From Parvibaculum indicum (GTDB lineage: Bacteria > Pseudomonadota > Alphaproteobacteria > Parvibaculales > Parvibaculaceae), in the NCBI RefSeq assembly GCF_011762095.1, contig NZ_JAASQO010000019.1, positions 1 to 60,173 of the forward strand: a stretch of DNA of 60,173 nucleotides. Reading direction: 5' to 3'. Every line of letters starts with the position of its first letter. The first letter of the stretch is position 1. A program made the translations under genes and the position numbers. Below the pieces are notes generated by a model. That model was not told the origin of the DNA. It saw nothing but the letters and a program-made list of their open reading frames with translations, and made no database searches. This document shows positions 17,544 to 25,716 of this stretch, in pieces.

Positions 17544-18962
17544 TCACGCATTCGAGGGTATACGGGGTGTCGTGATGGCCTTCAGCTTGACGGACGGCCG
17601 CATGACGATGCGTGCCTGCGGCATCACCTCGCCGGTATTGACCACCTGAACCCCCATTTTCTGCGCATAGGTCCCGAGAATCAGCACGGCTTCCATCAAA
17701 GAGAAGCTGGAGCCGATACAGATGCGGGGGCCGCCGCCGAAAGGCAGGTAGGCATGGCGCGGCCGATTTTTGCCTGCCTCGCCAAGAAAGCGTTCGGGCC
17801 GAAACTCATTGGGTTCGCTCCAGTAGCTCTCATGGCGGTGCAGCAGCCAGGGCGAAATGAGCACTCTTTCCCCGGCCTTTATCGTGATACCGGGCGCGAC
17901 TTCCGCCGTCTCATTGGCCTTTCGCAGGAGATTGGCAACCGGCGGATAGAGCCGCAATGTTTCGTCGAGAACGGCCCGGGTGTAGGGCAGCGCCGGGAAA
18001 TCATCCGCGGTCAGAGGGCGTCCGCCCGCGACTTGATCGACCTCATCCTGAATGCGTGCCATCGCTTCGGGGTAGAGGGAGAGCAGGTACCAGACCCAGC
18101 TCAGCGTGGTTGCCGTGGTTTCGTGCCCTGCCAACAGGAAGGTGGCGATTTCGTCGCGGACATCGTCGAGCGTCATGTCCTCGCCGCTGTCGGCCTTGGC
18201 CGCGTCCATCAGTTTGCCGATCAGAGACGAGCGGATTTGATTGTCGCGCGCATGCTTGATGATCTTGCGGGCGAACCTGGTCAGGCTCTTCCGCCCCGGT
18301 GCGACCAGCGCTTCGATCACGCGATCCCGGCCATAGGGAGGAAGGAGAACGCCAGCGAGAAACATGCCCGGAAATTTGTCGAGCGTGCTGCCCACCGTAT
18401 GCGAAATATTTTCGACGTCGGACTCCAGATCGCAGCCCAGTATGGCTTCCCCGATAATGTCGAGGGTCACGCGGGTCATTTCCGCGTCGATGGAAAAGGC
18501 GCTCTTGTGGGCAAGGGCCCGATGGGCCGAGCGCTCCGCCGCGCGAACGAAGAGCGGCGCGAATTCCTTGAGCGCGGCATGCTGAAAAATGGGGGCGGCA
18601 AGCCGCCTTTTACGCCGCCAGCTTTCGCCCTCATCCGTCAGCAGGCCGCGTCCCAGAAGCGGGCGCAAGACCGCGAGTTGGTTGTCTTCCTTGGGAAAGT
18701 TGTCCGGGTTCGTCACAAGAATATGCCGAACGGCGTCGGTGTCGTTGACCACGACACCTCGGCCGGAAGGAGAAACGCCGATGCGAAACGAGCTGAAGCG
18801 TTCCCTGTACCAGGCCTCCGGAAAGGAGGCGATGAGGTTGGTGAGAATGGTCGGCTGGATCAGAGCCCTGGCAAGGCCGACCTGGTGGCGGGGCGGGTTA
18901 GGCCTCGCCGGAACGAAGTTCCGAGCCGTTTTCTCGCCTTCGATTGTTTCGACCGCGGCCAT
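17544..18962 (-). CDS. Cytochrome P450
   Basis: 472-residue class I bacterial P450 without a membrane anchor. The I-helix oxygen-binding motif is AGHETTATTL, the K-helix ETLR is in VLDETLRLYPP, and the haem ligand loop FGGGPRICIG has Cys415. ATG 18962 follows GGGAGGTGAG. It hydroxylates a hydrophobic compound with electrons from a redox partner not encoded here; the substrate cannot be told from sequence. It is downstream of, and probably cotranscribed with, a PF10118 hydrolase (38 nt gap), and both face an AraC-type regulator, a set often linked to alkane, fatty-acid or steroid use. Confidence 0.95.
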   Translation of the reverse strand: MAAVETIEGEKTARNFVPARPNPPRHQVGLARALIQPTILTNLIASFPEAWYRERFSSFRIGVSPSGRGVVVNDTDAVRHILVTNPDNFPKEDNQLAVLRPLLGRGLLTDEGESWRRKRRLAAPIFQHAALKEFAPLFVRAAERSAHRALAHKSAFSIDAEMTRVTLDIIGEAILGCDLESDVENISHTVGSTLDKFPGMFLAGVLLPPYGRDRVIEALVAPGRKSLTRFARKIIKHARDNQIRSSLIGKLMDAAKADSGEDMTLDDVRDEIATFLLAGHETTATTLSWVWYLLSLYPEAMARIQDEVDQVAGGRPLTADDFPALPYTRAVLDETLRLYPPVANLLRKANETAEVAPGITIKAGERVLISPWLLHRHESYWSEPNEFRPERFLGEAGKNRPRHAYLPFGGGPRICIGSSFSLMEAVLILGTYAQKMGVQVVNTGEVMPQARIVMRPSVKLKAITTPRIPSNA

Positions 18963-19000
18963 TCTCACCTCCCTCTATTTTCTGGACTTTCGCGCGCGGG

Positions 19001-19849
19001 TCAGATCGGCTGAACCGTGCCGCCGCCGAATTCCTTCATCACGGAGCTGACAAGCTCGCGATTGTCGTGATCCCAGGGGTGGAAATCCTTGCGGTAGAAG
19101 TCGAGATAGGGACGCATCAAGCCCTTGAAGGCGCCATTCTTGCCGAACAGGAACTTCATGCCGCCATACCACAGCTTGATACGCGAGCCCTTATAGTCGC
19201 GCAGCAGAAGCCGCATGTTGCGGATCACATGATGCGTGAATTCGACCGTCGTAACGAACATGGCAAAGCGGCGCATACGCGCATTGCCGCCAACGGCTTC
19301 GAACACATCGAACGCAACCGCTTTGTGCTCTGTTTCTTCCAGAGCGTGCCAGTGCCAGAGTTCTTTCATCTTCGGATGCGCACCCTCGAGGCCCGCCGGG
19401 TTGCGGAAAGTCGCATCCGCCATGATCGCGGTGAGATGTTCAAGCGCAACGGTGCCAGCCAGCTGGCGAAGCGCCGGAAGATGCTTCTGCGCAAAGGCCT
19501 TGCGTTTGGCAACCAGCGCTTCGAGCTCTTCCAGGTCGAGCCCGTGCGCTTCGCAGAGCGCTTCATTGTATTTCTGGTGTTCGCGGCGATGAACCGATTC
19601 CTGGCCCATGAAGCCTTTGACGCGTTCCTGAAGGACGGGGTCGTCGATTCGATCGCGATAGGCTTTGACGCTGTCGATGAAGAACTGTTCGCCCAGCGGG
19701 AACAGGATCGACAGGGCGTTGAAGAACGCGGTCTTGAACGCGTCGTCACTGTGCCAATTTGTGGCGAGGACTTCCTCGATATCGAATTGACGGTTACGAG
19801 TGACGATATCGACGTTCTCGGGTGTGCGCGACAGGCTGGAACTCGTCAT
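19001..19849 (-). CDS. Metal-dependent hydrolase, PF10118 family
   Basis: 282 residues from ATG 19849 (GGAGAG upstream). The sequence has the ferritin-like metal-binding pattern of the predicted metal-dependent hydrolases of PF10118: FPLGEQFFIDSV, GQESVHRREHQKYN, ALEHLTAIMAD, and HWHALEETEHKAVAFDVF, which supply several Glu/His pairs spaced as in di-iron helical bundles. The name hydrolase is historical; a di-iron oxidase chemistry is also possible. It heads the P450 operon and is divergent from the AraC regulator. Confidence 0.85.
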   Translation of the reverse strand: MTSSSLSRTPENVDIVTRNRQFDIEEVLATNWHSDDAFKTAFFNALSILFPLGEQFFIDSVKAYRDRIDDPVLQERVKGFMGQESVHRREHQKYNEALCEAHGLDLEELEALVAKRKAFAQKHLPALRQLAGTVALEHLTAIMADATFRNPAGLEGAHPKMKELWHWHALEETEHKAVAFDVFEAVGGNARMRRFAMFVTTVEFTHHVIRNMRLLLRDYKGSRIKLWYGGMKFLFGKNGAFKGLMRPYLDFYRKDFHPWDHDNRELVSSVMKEFGGGTVQPI

Positions 19850-19883
19850 GAAATACTCTCCTCGAAATGCCGTCGTAATGAAT

Positions 19884-19896
19884 GTGGCAAGGCCAC
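19884..19896. promoter_or_regulatory. Inverted repeat in hydrolase/araC divergent promoter
   Basis: Perfect 5-3-5 dyad GTGGC-AAG-GCCAC midway in the 128-bp gap between the PF10118 hydrolase and the AraC-type regulator. It is a candidate operator, though AraC proteins usually bind direct repeats. Confidence 0.3.
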
Positions 19897-19977
19897 CGTG
19901 TTGCGACATAGATAGGAAATGGAGAGCCAACCGGGAGGTCGTTTTCGGCCAACATGGGGGTCTAAAAAGGACAGGTC

Positions 19978-20952
19978 ATGCGCATTGAACCCGGTTATCT
20001 CGAAATCGTCTCCGAGGTGCTGCGGGAACTGGGGCACGATCCCGACGCATTCGGTCTGGAGACACGTCAGAGATTGTCCGAACCGGAATTTCTGTCGATG
20101 ACGGAGTTTCTGGTAGCCGAAGCGCAGGAACCGACACTTGCCCTGCGCATCGGCACGAAGATGCATATCGGTACGCATGGGTTGCTCGGCCATGCGATTT
20201 TGAGCAGCCGGAATCTGCGCCAGGCTGCGGAATTGCTCGCTCAGTACAATCCGATTGCCGGCGCGCGCGGCAATATCCGGCTGTCTTTCGGGGGAGGCAA
20301 GGCGATCCTGACCTTCGTTCCGCCTTTCGAGGTCAAGGGAGCGCCCTATTTCATGACCGATCTGTTCTTTGGCGGTCTGACGACGGGGTTGCGGCAAGTC
20401 GTCGGCGGTACGCTGTTTGAGTGTTCCATCGAAATCGCCGGTCGTCCGCCCATGCCGGAAATGACTTATGAGACCTATCTCGGGGTTCCCGTCTCTTTCG
20501 GTCATGACACGAACCGCTTCATAGGCCCTCTGCGGGAGGTGGATGAACCTTTGCCGGCAGCGTCGATCCCGCTTTCGAACCTTTACCGACGACAATGCGA
20601 GGCGTTGCTTCGCGATATGGCGCATGCTGAGGGCCTTGCCGCCGAAATACGCAGGGAATTGCTCTCCGCGCGCGGCCGTTTCCCCGATATGGAAGAACTG
20701 GCGGAAACGCGCCACATGAGCGAAAGGACCCTGCGAAGGCGCCTCGCGGAGGAGAAAACCAGCTACAGGGATCTGCTGGACGAGGTGAGAAGTCACCTGG
20801 CGCGGGAATATCTACGTGATACGCCGTTGACCGTTGTCGACATTGCATCGCTTCTCGGATTCGAGGATGTGGCCAATTTTCGCCGCGCTTTCCGGCGCTG
20901 GACGGGGCTTGCGCCGCAGAAATACCGAGAGATGGCGCCTCCCGCCGTGTGA
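19978..20952 (+). CDS. AraC-family transcriptional regulator
   Basis: 324 residues. The N-terminal ~200 residues match the arabinose-binding-like domain of OruR/ArgR-type AraC proteins (PF12625 style; GTHGLLGHAILSSRNLRQAAELLAQYN), and the C-terminus is a double HTH (MEELAETRHMSERTLRRRLAEEKTSYRDLLDEVR; VDIASLLGFEDVANFRRAFRRWTGLAPQKYR). Divergent from the hydrolase-P450 pair, it is probably their ligand-responsive activator. A start at 19978 is likely; GGACAG precedes it. Confidence 0.92.
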   Translation: MRIEPGYLEIVSEVLRELGHDPDAFGLETRQRLSEPEFLSMTEFLVAEAQEPTLALRIGTKMHIGTHGLLGHAILSSRNLRQAAELLAQYNPIAGARGNIRLSFGGGKAILTFVPPFEVKGAPYFMTDLFFGGLTTGLRQVVGGTLFECSIEIAGRPPMPEMTYETYLGVPVSFGHDTNRFIGPLREVDEPLPAASIPLSNLYRRQCEALLRDMAHAEGLAAEIRRELLSARGRFPDMEELAETRHMSERTLRRRLAEEKTSYRDLLDEVRSHLAREYLRDTPLTVVDIASLLGFEDVANFRRAFRRWTGLAPQKYREMAPPAV

Positions 20953-20969
20953 TTCCGGTACAGATGTGA

Positions 20970-20995
20970 CTGTGTGAGCGGCTAAGTAAACACAC
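20970..20995 (+). promoter_or_regulatory. TG/CA and TAAGTA element upstream of lipoprotein 2
   Basis: CTGTGTG is followed by GGCTAAGTAAACACAC (20980-20995), ending 108 nt before the lipoprotein ATG. Fourteen of 16 bases match the element 107 nt before flp. More CA repeats follow (CGCACACGC). Confidence 0.45.
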
Positions 20996-21102
20996 GCACA
21001 CGCAATCGCACATGCTTCAACACTCCAAACCATAATCACCGCCTAGTCTGTCCTCCAATTTCCGGGTTCTGAAAACTCTCTGACTTTGAGGAGGAGGACG
21101 AA

Positions 21103-22197
21103 ATGAAGAAGGCAATGAGACTCGCCGCGGTTGCAGGGGCTGTATCCCTGCTCGCGGCCTGCGTCGATACGAGCACCCCGATCCTTGGCAGCGGCGGTGG
21201 CGGTGGCGGCGGCGGTGGTGGCGGCACCACGACGTCGCCCGTTTCGCTGGGCGTCACCGGTGAAGGCGGCACGACGGATAATCTGGGACTCGCTACCCTG
21301 ACCGACCCGCTTCTGGGCACGACCGGTCTTCTGGGCGGCGGCGGTGACGGTCAGCTTGGCGGTGTTCTGCCCGCCGAACTTACGCAGCCGCTTGCCGAAG
21401 GGCTCTCCCCGGTAGTCGATACGCTGGCTTCCTCGTTGCCCCTCGACATGGTGACCGACCAGATCCCCGGCCTCGGCGTGACGCAGGACGGCGGTTTGTT
21501 GAGCGACGTGCTGGGACAGGATCCTGTCGGCCCGCTTCTCGGCAATGACGGCACGGTCGTCGCGCTCCTTGGCGGCGGCAATGACGGCGCACTGGGCGAT
21601 CTGACCGGTGGCGGCCTTCCCGGCGTCCCGGGTGGCGGTGGCGACAATCCGCTCGCCCCTGTGACCGATCTCCTCGGTGGCGGTCTGCCGGGTGGCGGCG
21701 ATAACCCGCTGGCTCCGGTGACGGACCTGCTTGGTGGCGGCCTTCCCGGTGGCGGTGACAACCCGCTGGCCCCTGTGACCGATCTTCTCGGCGGCGGCCT
21801 GCCGGGCGGTGGCGACAATCCGCTCGCGCCGGTAACCGACCTTCTCGGCGGTGGAGACCTGGGCGGCACGCCTGCCCTCGGTGTAACCGGGGACAATGGC
21901 TTGGTGGCCGATCTTGTCGGCTCGGATCCGATCGGATCCAGTCTGGCGCCGCTTGGTCCCGTAGCCGACCTTCTCGGCGGCGGCAATAACGGTGTCCTCG
22001 GTGACGTCATTCCGGCCGGTACGCTTCCGGGTGGCGGTGGCTCCGATCCGCTTGCGCCGGTTACCGATCTTCTCGGTGGCGGTCTGCCGGGCGGTGGCGA
22101 CAGCCCGCTCGCACCGGTAACGGGTGCACTGGATGGCACGCCGCTGGCTCCGGTCACGGATGCGCTCGCCCCTGTTACAGGCACGCTCGGCCTCTAA
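21103..22197 (+). CDS. Glycine-rich repeat lipoprotein 2
   Basis: 364 residues, start at ATG 21103 after a long GAGGAGGAGG site. Signal peptide with lipobox LAAC (Cys20), then a poly-Gly stretch (residues 31-41). Degenerate ~45-residue units start with SLGVTGEGG, GLGVTQDGG and ALGVTGDNG and contain LLGGGNDGALGDL-type segments. Residues 169-248 are four near-identical 19-residue units GGGLPGGGDNPLAPVTDLL, with two more degenerate copies near the C-terminus. It is paralogous to the proteins at 1497 and 22656. The protein is acidic, has a single Cys and is predicted to be extended. Function unknown; a surface-exposed or matrix role is inferred only from the signal and composition. Confidence 0.82.
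   Translation: MKKAMRLAAVAGAVSLLAACVDTSTPILGSGGGGGGGGGGGTTTSPVSLGVTGEGGTTDNLGLATLTDPLLGTTGLLGGGGDGQLGGVLPAELTQPLAEGLSPVVDTLASSLPLDMVTDQIPGLGVTQDGGLLSDVLGQDPVGPLLGNDGTVVALLGGGNDGALGDLTGGGLPGVPGGGGDNPLAPVTDLLGGGLPGGGDNPLAPVTDLLGGGLPGGGDNPLAPVTDLLGGGLPGGGDNPLAPVTDLLGGGDLGGTPALGVTGDNGLVADLVGSDPIGSSLAPLGPVADLLGGGNNGVLGDVIPAGTLPGGGGSDPLAPVTDLLGGGLPGGGDSPLAPVTGALDGTPLAPVTDALAPVTGTLGL
21607..21846 (+). repeat. Four tandem 57-nt coding repeats
   Basis: Four consecutive copies of a unit of about 57 nt (19 codons, the first copy with a 4-codon insert) inside the lipoprotein gene at 21103. Codon choice differs between copies, so the protein repeat is kept while the DNA has drifted. The count may vary between strains. 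Confidence 0.85.
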
Positions 22198-22221
22198 GCC
22201 GGCAACCAAACGCGAATATGA

Positions 22222-22249
22222 GGGGCGGTCTTCGAGGCCGCCCCTTTTC
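22222..22249 (+). terminator. Rho-independent terminator after lipoprotein 2
   Basis: GGGGCGG / CCGCCCC stem with a 9-nt loop followed by TTTTC, 24 nt after the stop codon. Confidence 0.85.
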
Positions 22250-22277
22250 GTTGCAGGGATGGGCGCTCGAAAAGAAT

Positions 22278-22312
22278 GAGGCGCCCGCATGCTTCCATAA
22301 TGCGGACGCCTC
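22278..22312. other. Strong hairpin in the gap before lipoprotein 3
   Basis: GAGGCGCCCGCAT and ATGCGGACGCCTC form a 13-bp stem with one C-A mismatch and a 9-nt loop; no T-run follows. It lies in the 406-base stretch 22250-22655, which otherwise shows no convincing gene: an in-frame extension of the next gene through it has no start site or protein resemblance. It could be a leader hairpin, a second terminator or an RNA element. Confidence 0.4.
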
Positions 22313-22655
22313 TCATTGGGAAAGGAAGCCGGTGCACAGTCCGTCTGATGAGGGATGCTGCATCGTGGCCGAGGAGGTCGGTCTATCGAATTCGCATGAC
22401 GGCGCCGCGCGGTCTCTTGCCCAAGCGGCGGCATTCTCCCGGCGCGGGGCAGGGCGTCCATGGTTTTTACAAACAATTACAGTGCGCGGGATGCATGCCC
22501 TGGCTGCAGGAGAAGAAATTCCGTGCAAGGAGAGCACCCTGTGCGTTGCGCCAAAAGCGTCCCGAACATCCGGGCGTTCCGAACACATCGGTACATTTCT
22601 CTACACCATCCATCCGTTTGATTTGGTAGCTGAAGTCACACGGGAGGACGTCATC

Positions 22656-23540
22656 ATGTTGAAACATCTGTCTACCATCACTCTTTTTGCCGCGCTCGGC
22701 CTGGCCGGGTGTTCGTCTACCGGATTGCCGTCGGCAACGTCGCCGTCATCCGGTTCTTCATCCGCATCTTCGCAAAGCCTGGCCGGTGGCACGCAGCTGG
22801 GCGTAACCGGTGAGGGCGGCGTGTTGAGCGCCGCGGGTGCCGATGTGGTCTCGCCGCTTCTGGGCGAGGGTGGTTTGCTGGGGGCGACGCTCGCCGGCGG
22901 CTCCGATGGCCTTGTGGGCAGTGCCGTTGCCGGAGCGGGAGGAGGCAGCTCGCCTCTGCCGTCCGATGGATTGTCGGCTCTCGATGGTGCTCTGACGCAG
23001 GTCTCCGAATCCGTTCCGCCGCTCGGCGTGTCGGGTGATGGTGGTCTGGGACAGGATTTGCTGGGCTATGATCTGGTTGGAGATCTGATCGGTACCGATG
23101 GCGGCGTCGTGCCTGCGCTTCTGGGGGGCGGTGAAAGCGCACCTCTGGGCAGTGCTCTACCGGGGGGCAATGCGCCTCTGCAACCGGTGGGCGATCTGCT
23201 GGCCGGCGTTGTGGACGGGTTGCAGACGAATACGACTGCGGGCAATCTCAGCGATACCGCGCCGCTGCTTCAACCGCTTCTTCTTACCGCGCTTGGTGCG
23301 GGCGGCGATAGCGATAGCCCGCTCTCTGCGCTGCCCCTGTCCTCGCTGCCGCTGGATCAGGTTCAGCCGGTTCTTGTCCCCGCGGTCTCGCTTGTAAATC
23401 AGCTGACAAATACGCCTCTTCCGGGGGGCCAGACAGCAGGTGATGTCGTGTTCCCCGTCGTGCTGGGCTCTGTGCTGGGCGTCGTCGGCAACACGGTGCC
23501 GCTCGACACCATCAGTGAATCCCTTGCGATCGTGCCGTGA
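22656..23540 (+). CDS. Glycine-rich repeat lipoprotein 3
   Basis: 294 residues from ATG 22656 (GGGAGG 8 nt upstream). Signal peptide with lipobox LAGC (Cys19), a Ser-rich linker, then units QLGVTGEGGVL...PLLGEGGLLGATLAGGSDGLVG and PLGVSGDGGLGQDLLGYDLVGDLIG, the same pattern as the lipoproteins at 1497 and 21103. The C-terminal half is less repetitive and hydrophobic-rich (LLQPLLLTALGAGG, VVLGSVLGVVGNTVPLD). It lies 47 nt before the DUF1302 outer-membrane protein and may be cotranscribed with it. Function unknown. Confidence 0.78.
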   Translation: MLKHLSTITLFAALGLAGCSSTGLPSATSPSSGSSSASSQSLAGGTQLGVTGEGGVLSAAGADVVSPLLGEGGLLGATLAGGSDGLVGSAVAGAGGGSSPLPSDGLSALDGALTQVSESVPPLGVSGDGGLGQDLLGYDLVGDLIGTDGGVVPALLGGGESAPLGSALPGGNAPLQPVGDLLAGVVDGLQTNTTAGNLSDTAPLLQPLLLTALGAGGDSDSPLSALPLSSLPLDQVQPVLVPAVSLVNQLTNTPLPGGQTAGDVVFPVVLGSVLGVVGNTVPLDTISESLAIVP

Positions 23541-23587
23541 GCGGCATGGTCCCTGAGCGCATCACCAGAGTTACAGGGTTTTTGACA

Positions 23588-25573
23588 ATGAAGAATATAT
23601 GGAAAATCAGCCTGTTGCCGATGTTGCTGGCAATGGTCGTGCCGAACGCGGCCCAGGCGCTTCAGTACAAGTTTGGGGAATTCAATGTGAATCTCTCCAC
23701 GACTTTTTCGGTTAGTGCCAGCATGCGCACGAGCAAACAGAACTGTGCCTACATCTCCGTTTTCAACGGTGGCTGCTATGGCGTGGGCAACACCGATTAT
23801 GATGTGAACTCCGACGACGGTAACGTGAATGTCGAGCAATGGGATTTCATTTCCGCGCCGGTCAAGGGCATCTCGGAGATGGACGTAACCTGGCGGAACT
23901 TCGGCGCCTTCGTTCGCGGTAAGGCCGCTTACGACTATGTCGGCGACAATGTTCTCGGAAACGGTGACGGCAAATACGGTCCTGTCCTTTCGCCGAACCA
24001 GCGGCGCCCGCTCAATGACCAGTTCCGGGGCGACGATGCTCGCGATCTTCAAGCCACGGACTTCAAGCTGCTCGACGCATTCGTTTACTCGAATTTCGAC
24101 TTCTTCGACATGCCCGCGACGGTTCGCATTGGTCGGCAGGCGACCAACTGGGGCGAAAGCCTGCTGATCCCGGGTGGCGTGTCGTCCTATCTGCCGCTGG
24201 ACGTCTCGGCGCTTGTGAAGCCTGGCGTGGAGCTGAAGGAAATTTTTCTGCCTCAGGCGACGGCGTTCACCAGCATCGGGTTGCCGGCCGGATTTACCTT
24301 TGAGGGCTGGTACGCCTTCCAGTGGAACAAGAGCAAACTTCCAGCTTGCGGCAGCTTCTTTTCGCCGAGCGATGCTTTGGCGGACGGCTGTGCCTACGCA
24401 TTGAGCGGTGGCGAAGTCTACAATAACGGCGACGGAACATCCTATTCGCCGACGGCGACCATCGAGCGGATTGCCTCGCAGGAAGCCCGTCAGCAAGGCC
24501 AGTACGGTCTCGCGTTGCGCTATTACGCCGATTGGCTGAACTACGGCACGGAACTCGCCGGCTACTTCGTCAATTTCCACTCGAAGCTGCCGATCGGCAC
24601 CTTCACCGCATCGACCCCGACCACCGCGACGACGGTTTTTCAGGTGGCGTGTCCGCCTGGCGCCGGCACACTGGACGGACCGGGCTGCACGGCCAACGGG
24701 CCCGTTCAGGATGACGCGGGACGTCCGGTGTCTGTGTCGCAGGCCATGTTTGCCGAGGCCGCCGGCGCAAACAAGAACCTCCTTGCGCAGTACCCGGAAG
24801 ATATCAAGATGTTCGGGGCGAGCTTCAACACGACCATGAATATTCTGAACGGTACGGCGCTTTCGGGAGACATTGCCTTTTATCCCAATATGCCCTTCCA
24901 GGTGGACACATCGGAACTGCAGGGCGCGGACGCCGAGAATTTCGGCTATACGGCCGGGCCGGGCGAGCCAGACTATTACACCGGGCCCCCCGTGGCGCCG
25001 GGTGACGTGATCCAGGGGTATCGCCGGACCAAGGCGCTGCATGCCCAGCTCTATACGCTCAGTACGTTGACGCCGTCCAATCCGGTTGTGCAGTTCACCA
25101 ATGCGGATCTTCTCATTCTCGTTGCGAATGCCGGCTTCCAGTGGTTGCCGGATGGGGGGGAGAACCGCTTCGCCATTCCTCGCTCCGGTGAATCCCACCC
25201 TGCGGCAGGCATGGCTAAAACATTCGGCGATGATTGCAACCGCCAGGGCACCTGCTCCATTTCGCCGCAATATGCGAGCCAGTTCTCCTGGGGCTACCGT
25301 CTGCTGGCGAGGCTGGACTACAACTCCGCCTTTGGGAGTGCCTGGACGCTTTCTCCCCAGATTGTCTGGAGCCATGACGTGCAGGGCTACTCCGCGGGGC
25401 CTATCGGCCCGGGCTTCGTGCAGGGCAAAAAGGCGATTACCGCGGGTGTCACGGCCAACTACCAGGACACCTACAAGGTCGGCATGGACTACACAGCCAA
25501 TTTCGGTGCCGACTATCGCAATCCCTCCTATGACAAGGATTTTGTGAGCATGTCGGCGTCCTACACCTTCTGA
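23588..25573 (+). CDS. DUF1302 outer-membrane protein
   Basis: 661 residues from ATG 23588, chosen for its signal peptide (MKNIWKISLLPMLLAMVVPNAAQA) over an upstream GTG overlapping the previous stop. DUF1302 features are clear: QYKFGEFNVNLSTTFSVSASMR, IRIGRQATNWGESLLIPGG-like (RIGRQATNWGESLLIPGG), FEGWYAFQWNKSKLPACGSFF, a central insertion with Cys pairs, and a C-terminal Phe (MSASYTF). DUF1302 proteins are predicted beta-barrels that often accompany genes for use of hydrophobic compounds, commonly with a DUF1329 lipoprotein; no DUF1329 gene is seen here. A substrate-uptake or envelope role is inferred. Confidence 0.88.
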   Translation: MKNIWKISLLPMLLAMVVPNAAQALQYKFGEFNVNLSTTFSVSASMRTSKQNCAYISVFNGGCYGVGNTDYDVNSDDGNVNVEQWDFISAPVKGISEMDVTWRNFGAFVRGKAAYDYVGDNVLGNGDGKYGPVLSPNQRRPLNDQFRGDDARDLQATDFKLLDAFVYSNFDFFDMPATVRIGRQATNWGESLLIPGGVSSYLPLDVSALVKPGVELKEIFLPQATAFTSIGLPAGFTFEGWYAFQWNKSKLPACGSFFSPSDALADGCAYALSGGEVYNNGDGTSYSPTATIERIASQEARQQGQYGLALRYYADWLNYGTELAGYFVNFHSKLPIGTFTASTPTTATTVFQVACPPGAGTLDGPGCTANGPVQDDAGRPVSVSQAMFAEAAGANKNLLAQYPEDIKMFGASFNTTMNILNGTALSGDIAFYPNMPFQVDTSELQGADAENFGYTAGPGEPDYYTGPPVAPGDVIQGYRRTKALHAQLYTLSTLTPSNPVVQFTNADLLILVANAGFQWLPDGGENRFAIPRSGESHPAAGMAKTFGDDCNRQGTCSISPQYASQFSWGYRLLARLDYNSAFGSAWTLSPQIVWSHDVQGYSAGPIGPGFVQGKKAITAGVTANYQDTYKVGMDYTANFGADYRNPSYDKDFVSMSASYTF

Positions 25574-25605
25574 CGATCAGGCAAACCTTCGGGTTTTCAC
25601 AATCG

Positions 25606-25636
25606 AAGCCCCGGCCGGAAGCGGCCGGGGCTTTTC
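25606..25636 (+). terminator. Rho-independent terminator after DUF1302 gene
   Basis: Perfect 12-bp stem AAGCCCCGGCCG / CGGCCGGGGCTT with a GAAG tetraloop and a short T run, 32 nt after the stop codon. Confidence 0.9.
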
Positions 25637-25659
25637 TGTTGCCGCATGCGGCCTACCAT

Positions 25660-25678
25660 ATTAATGTAGTTCATTAAT
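25660..25678. promoter_or_regulatory. Perfect 7-5-7 dyad before the sulfatase operon
   Basis: ATTAATGTAGTTCATTAAT is a perfect 7-bp inverted repeat with 5-nt spacer, AT-rich in a GC-rich setting, 38 nt before the sulfatase ATG. It has the form of a TetR/MarR-type operator and probably overlaps the promoter. No such regulator gene is adjacent. Confidence 0.6.
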
Positions 25679-25716
25679 TATCGCAAAGAAGGCACCGGCA
25701 GGCGGAGGAACAAGGG

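Noticed and set aside
21043-22476. 477-codon minus-strand frame opposite lipoprotein 2
   Set aside because: Arises from the repetitive Gly-rich coding sequence; Arg/Thr-rich with no start site, and it crosses a terminator.
23399-25375. 658-codon minus-strand frame opposite the DUF1302 gene
   Set aside because: The plus-strand protein has a signal peptide, family motifs and a C-terminal Phe; the minus-strand frame is a by-product of high GC codon use, has no ribosome site and an Arg-rich composition.
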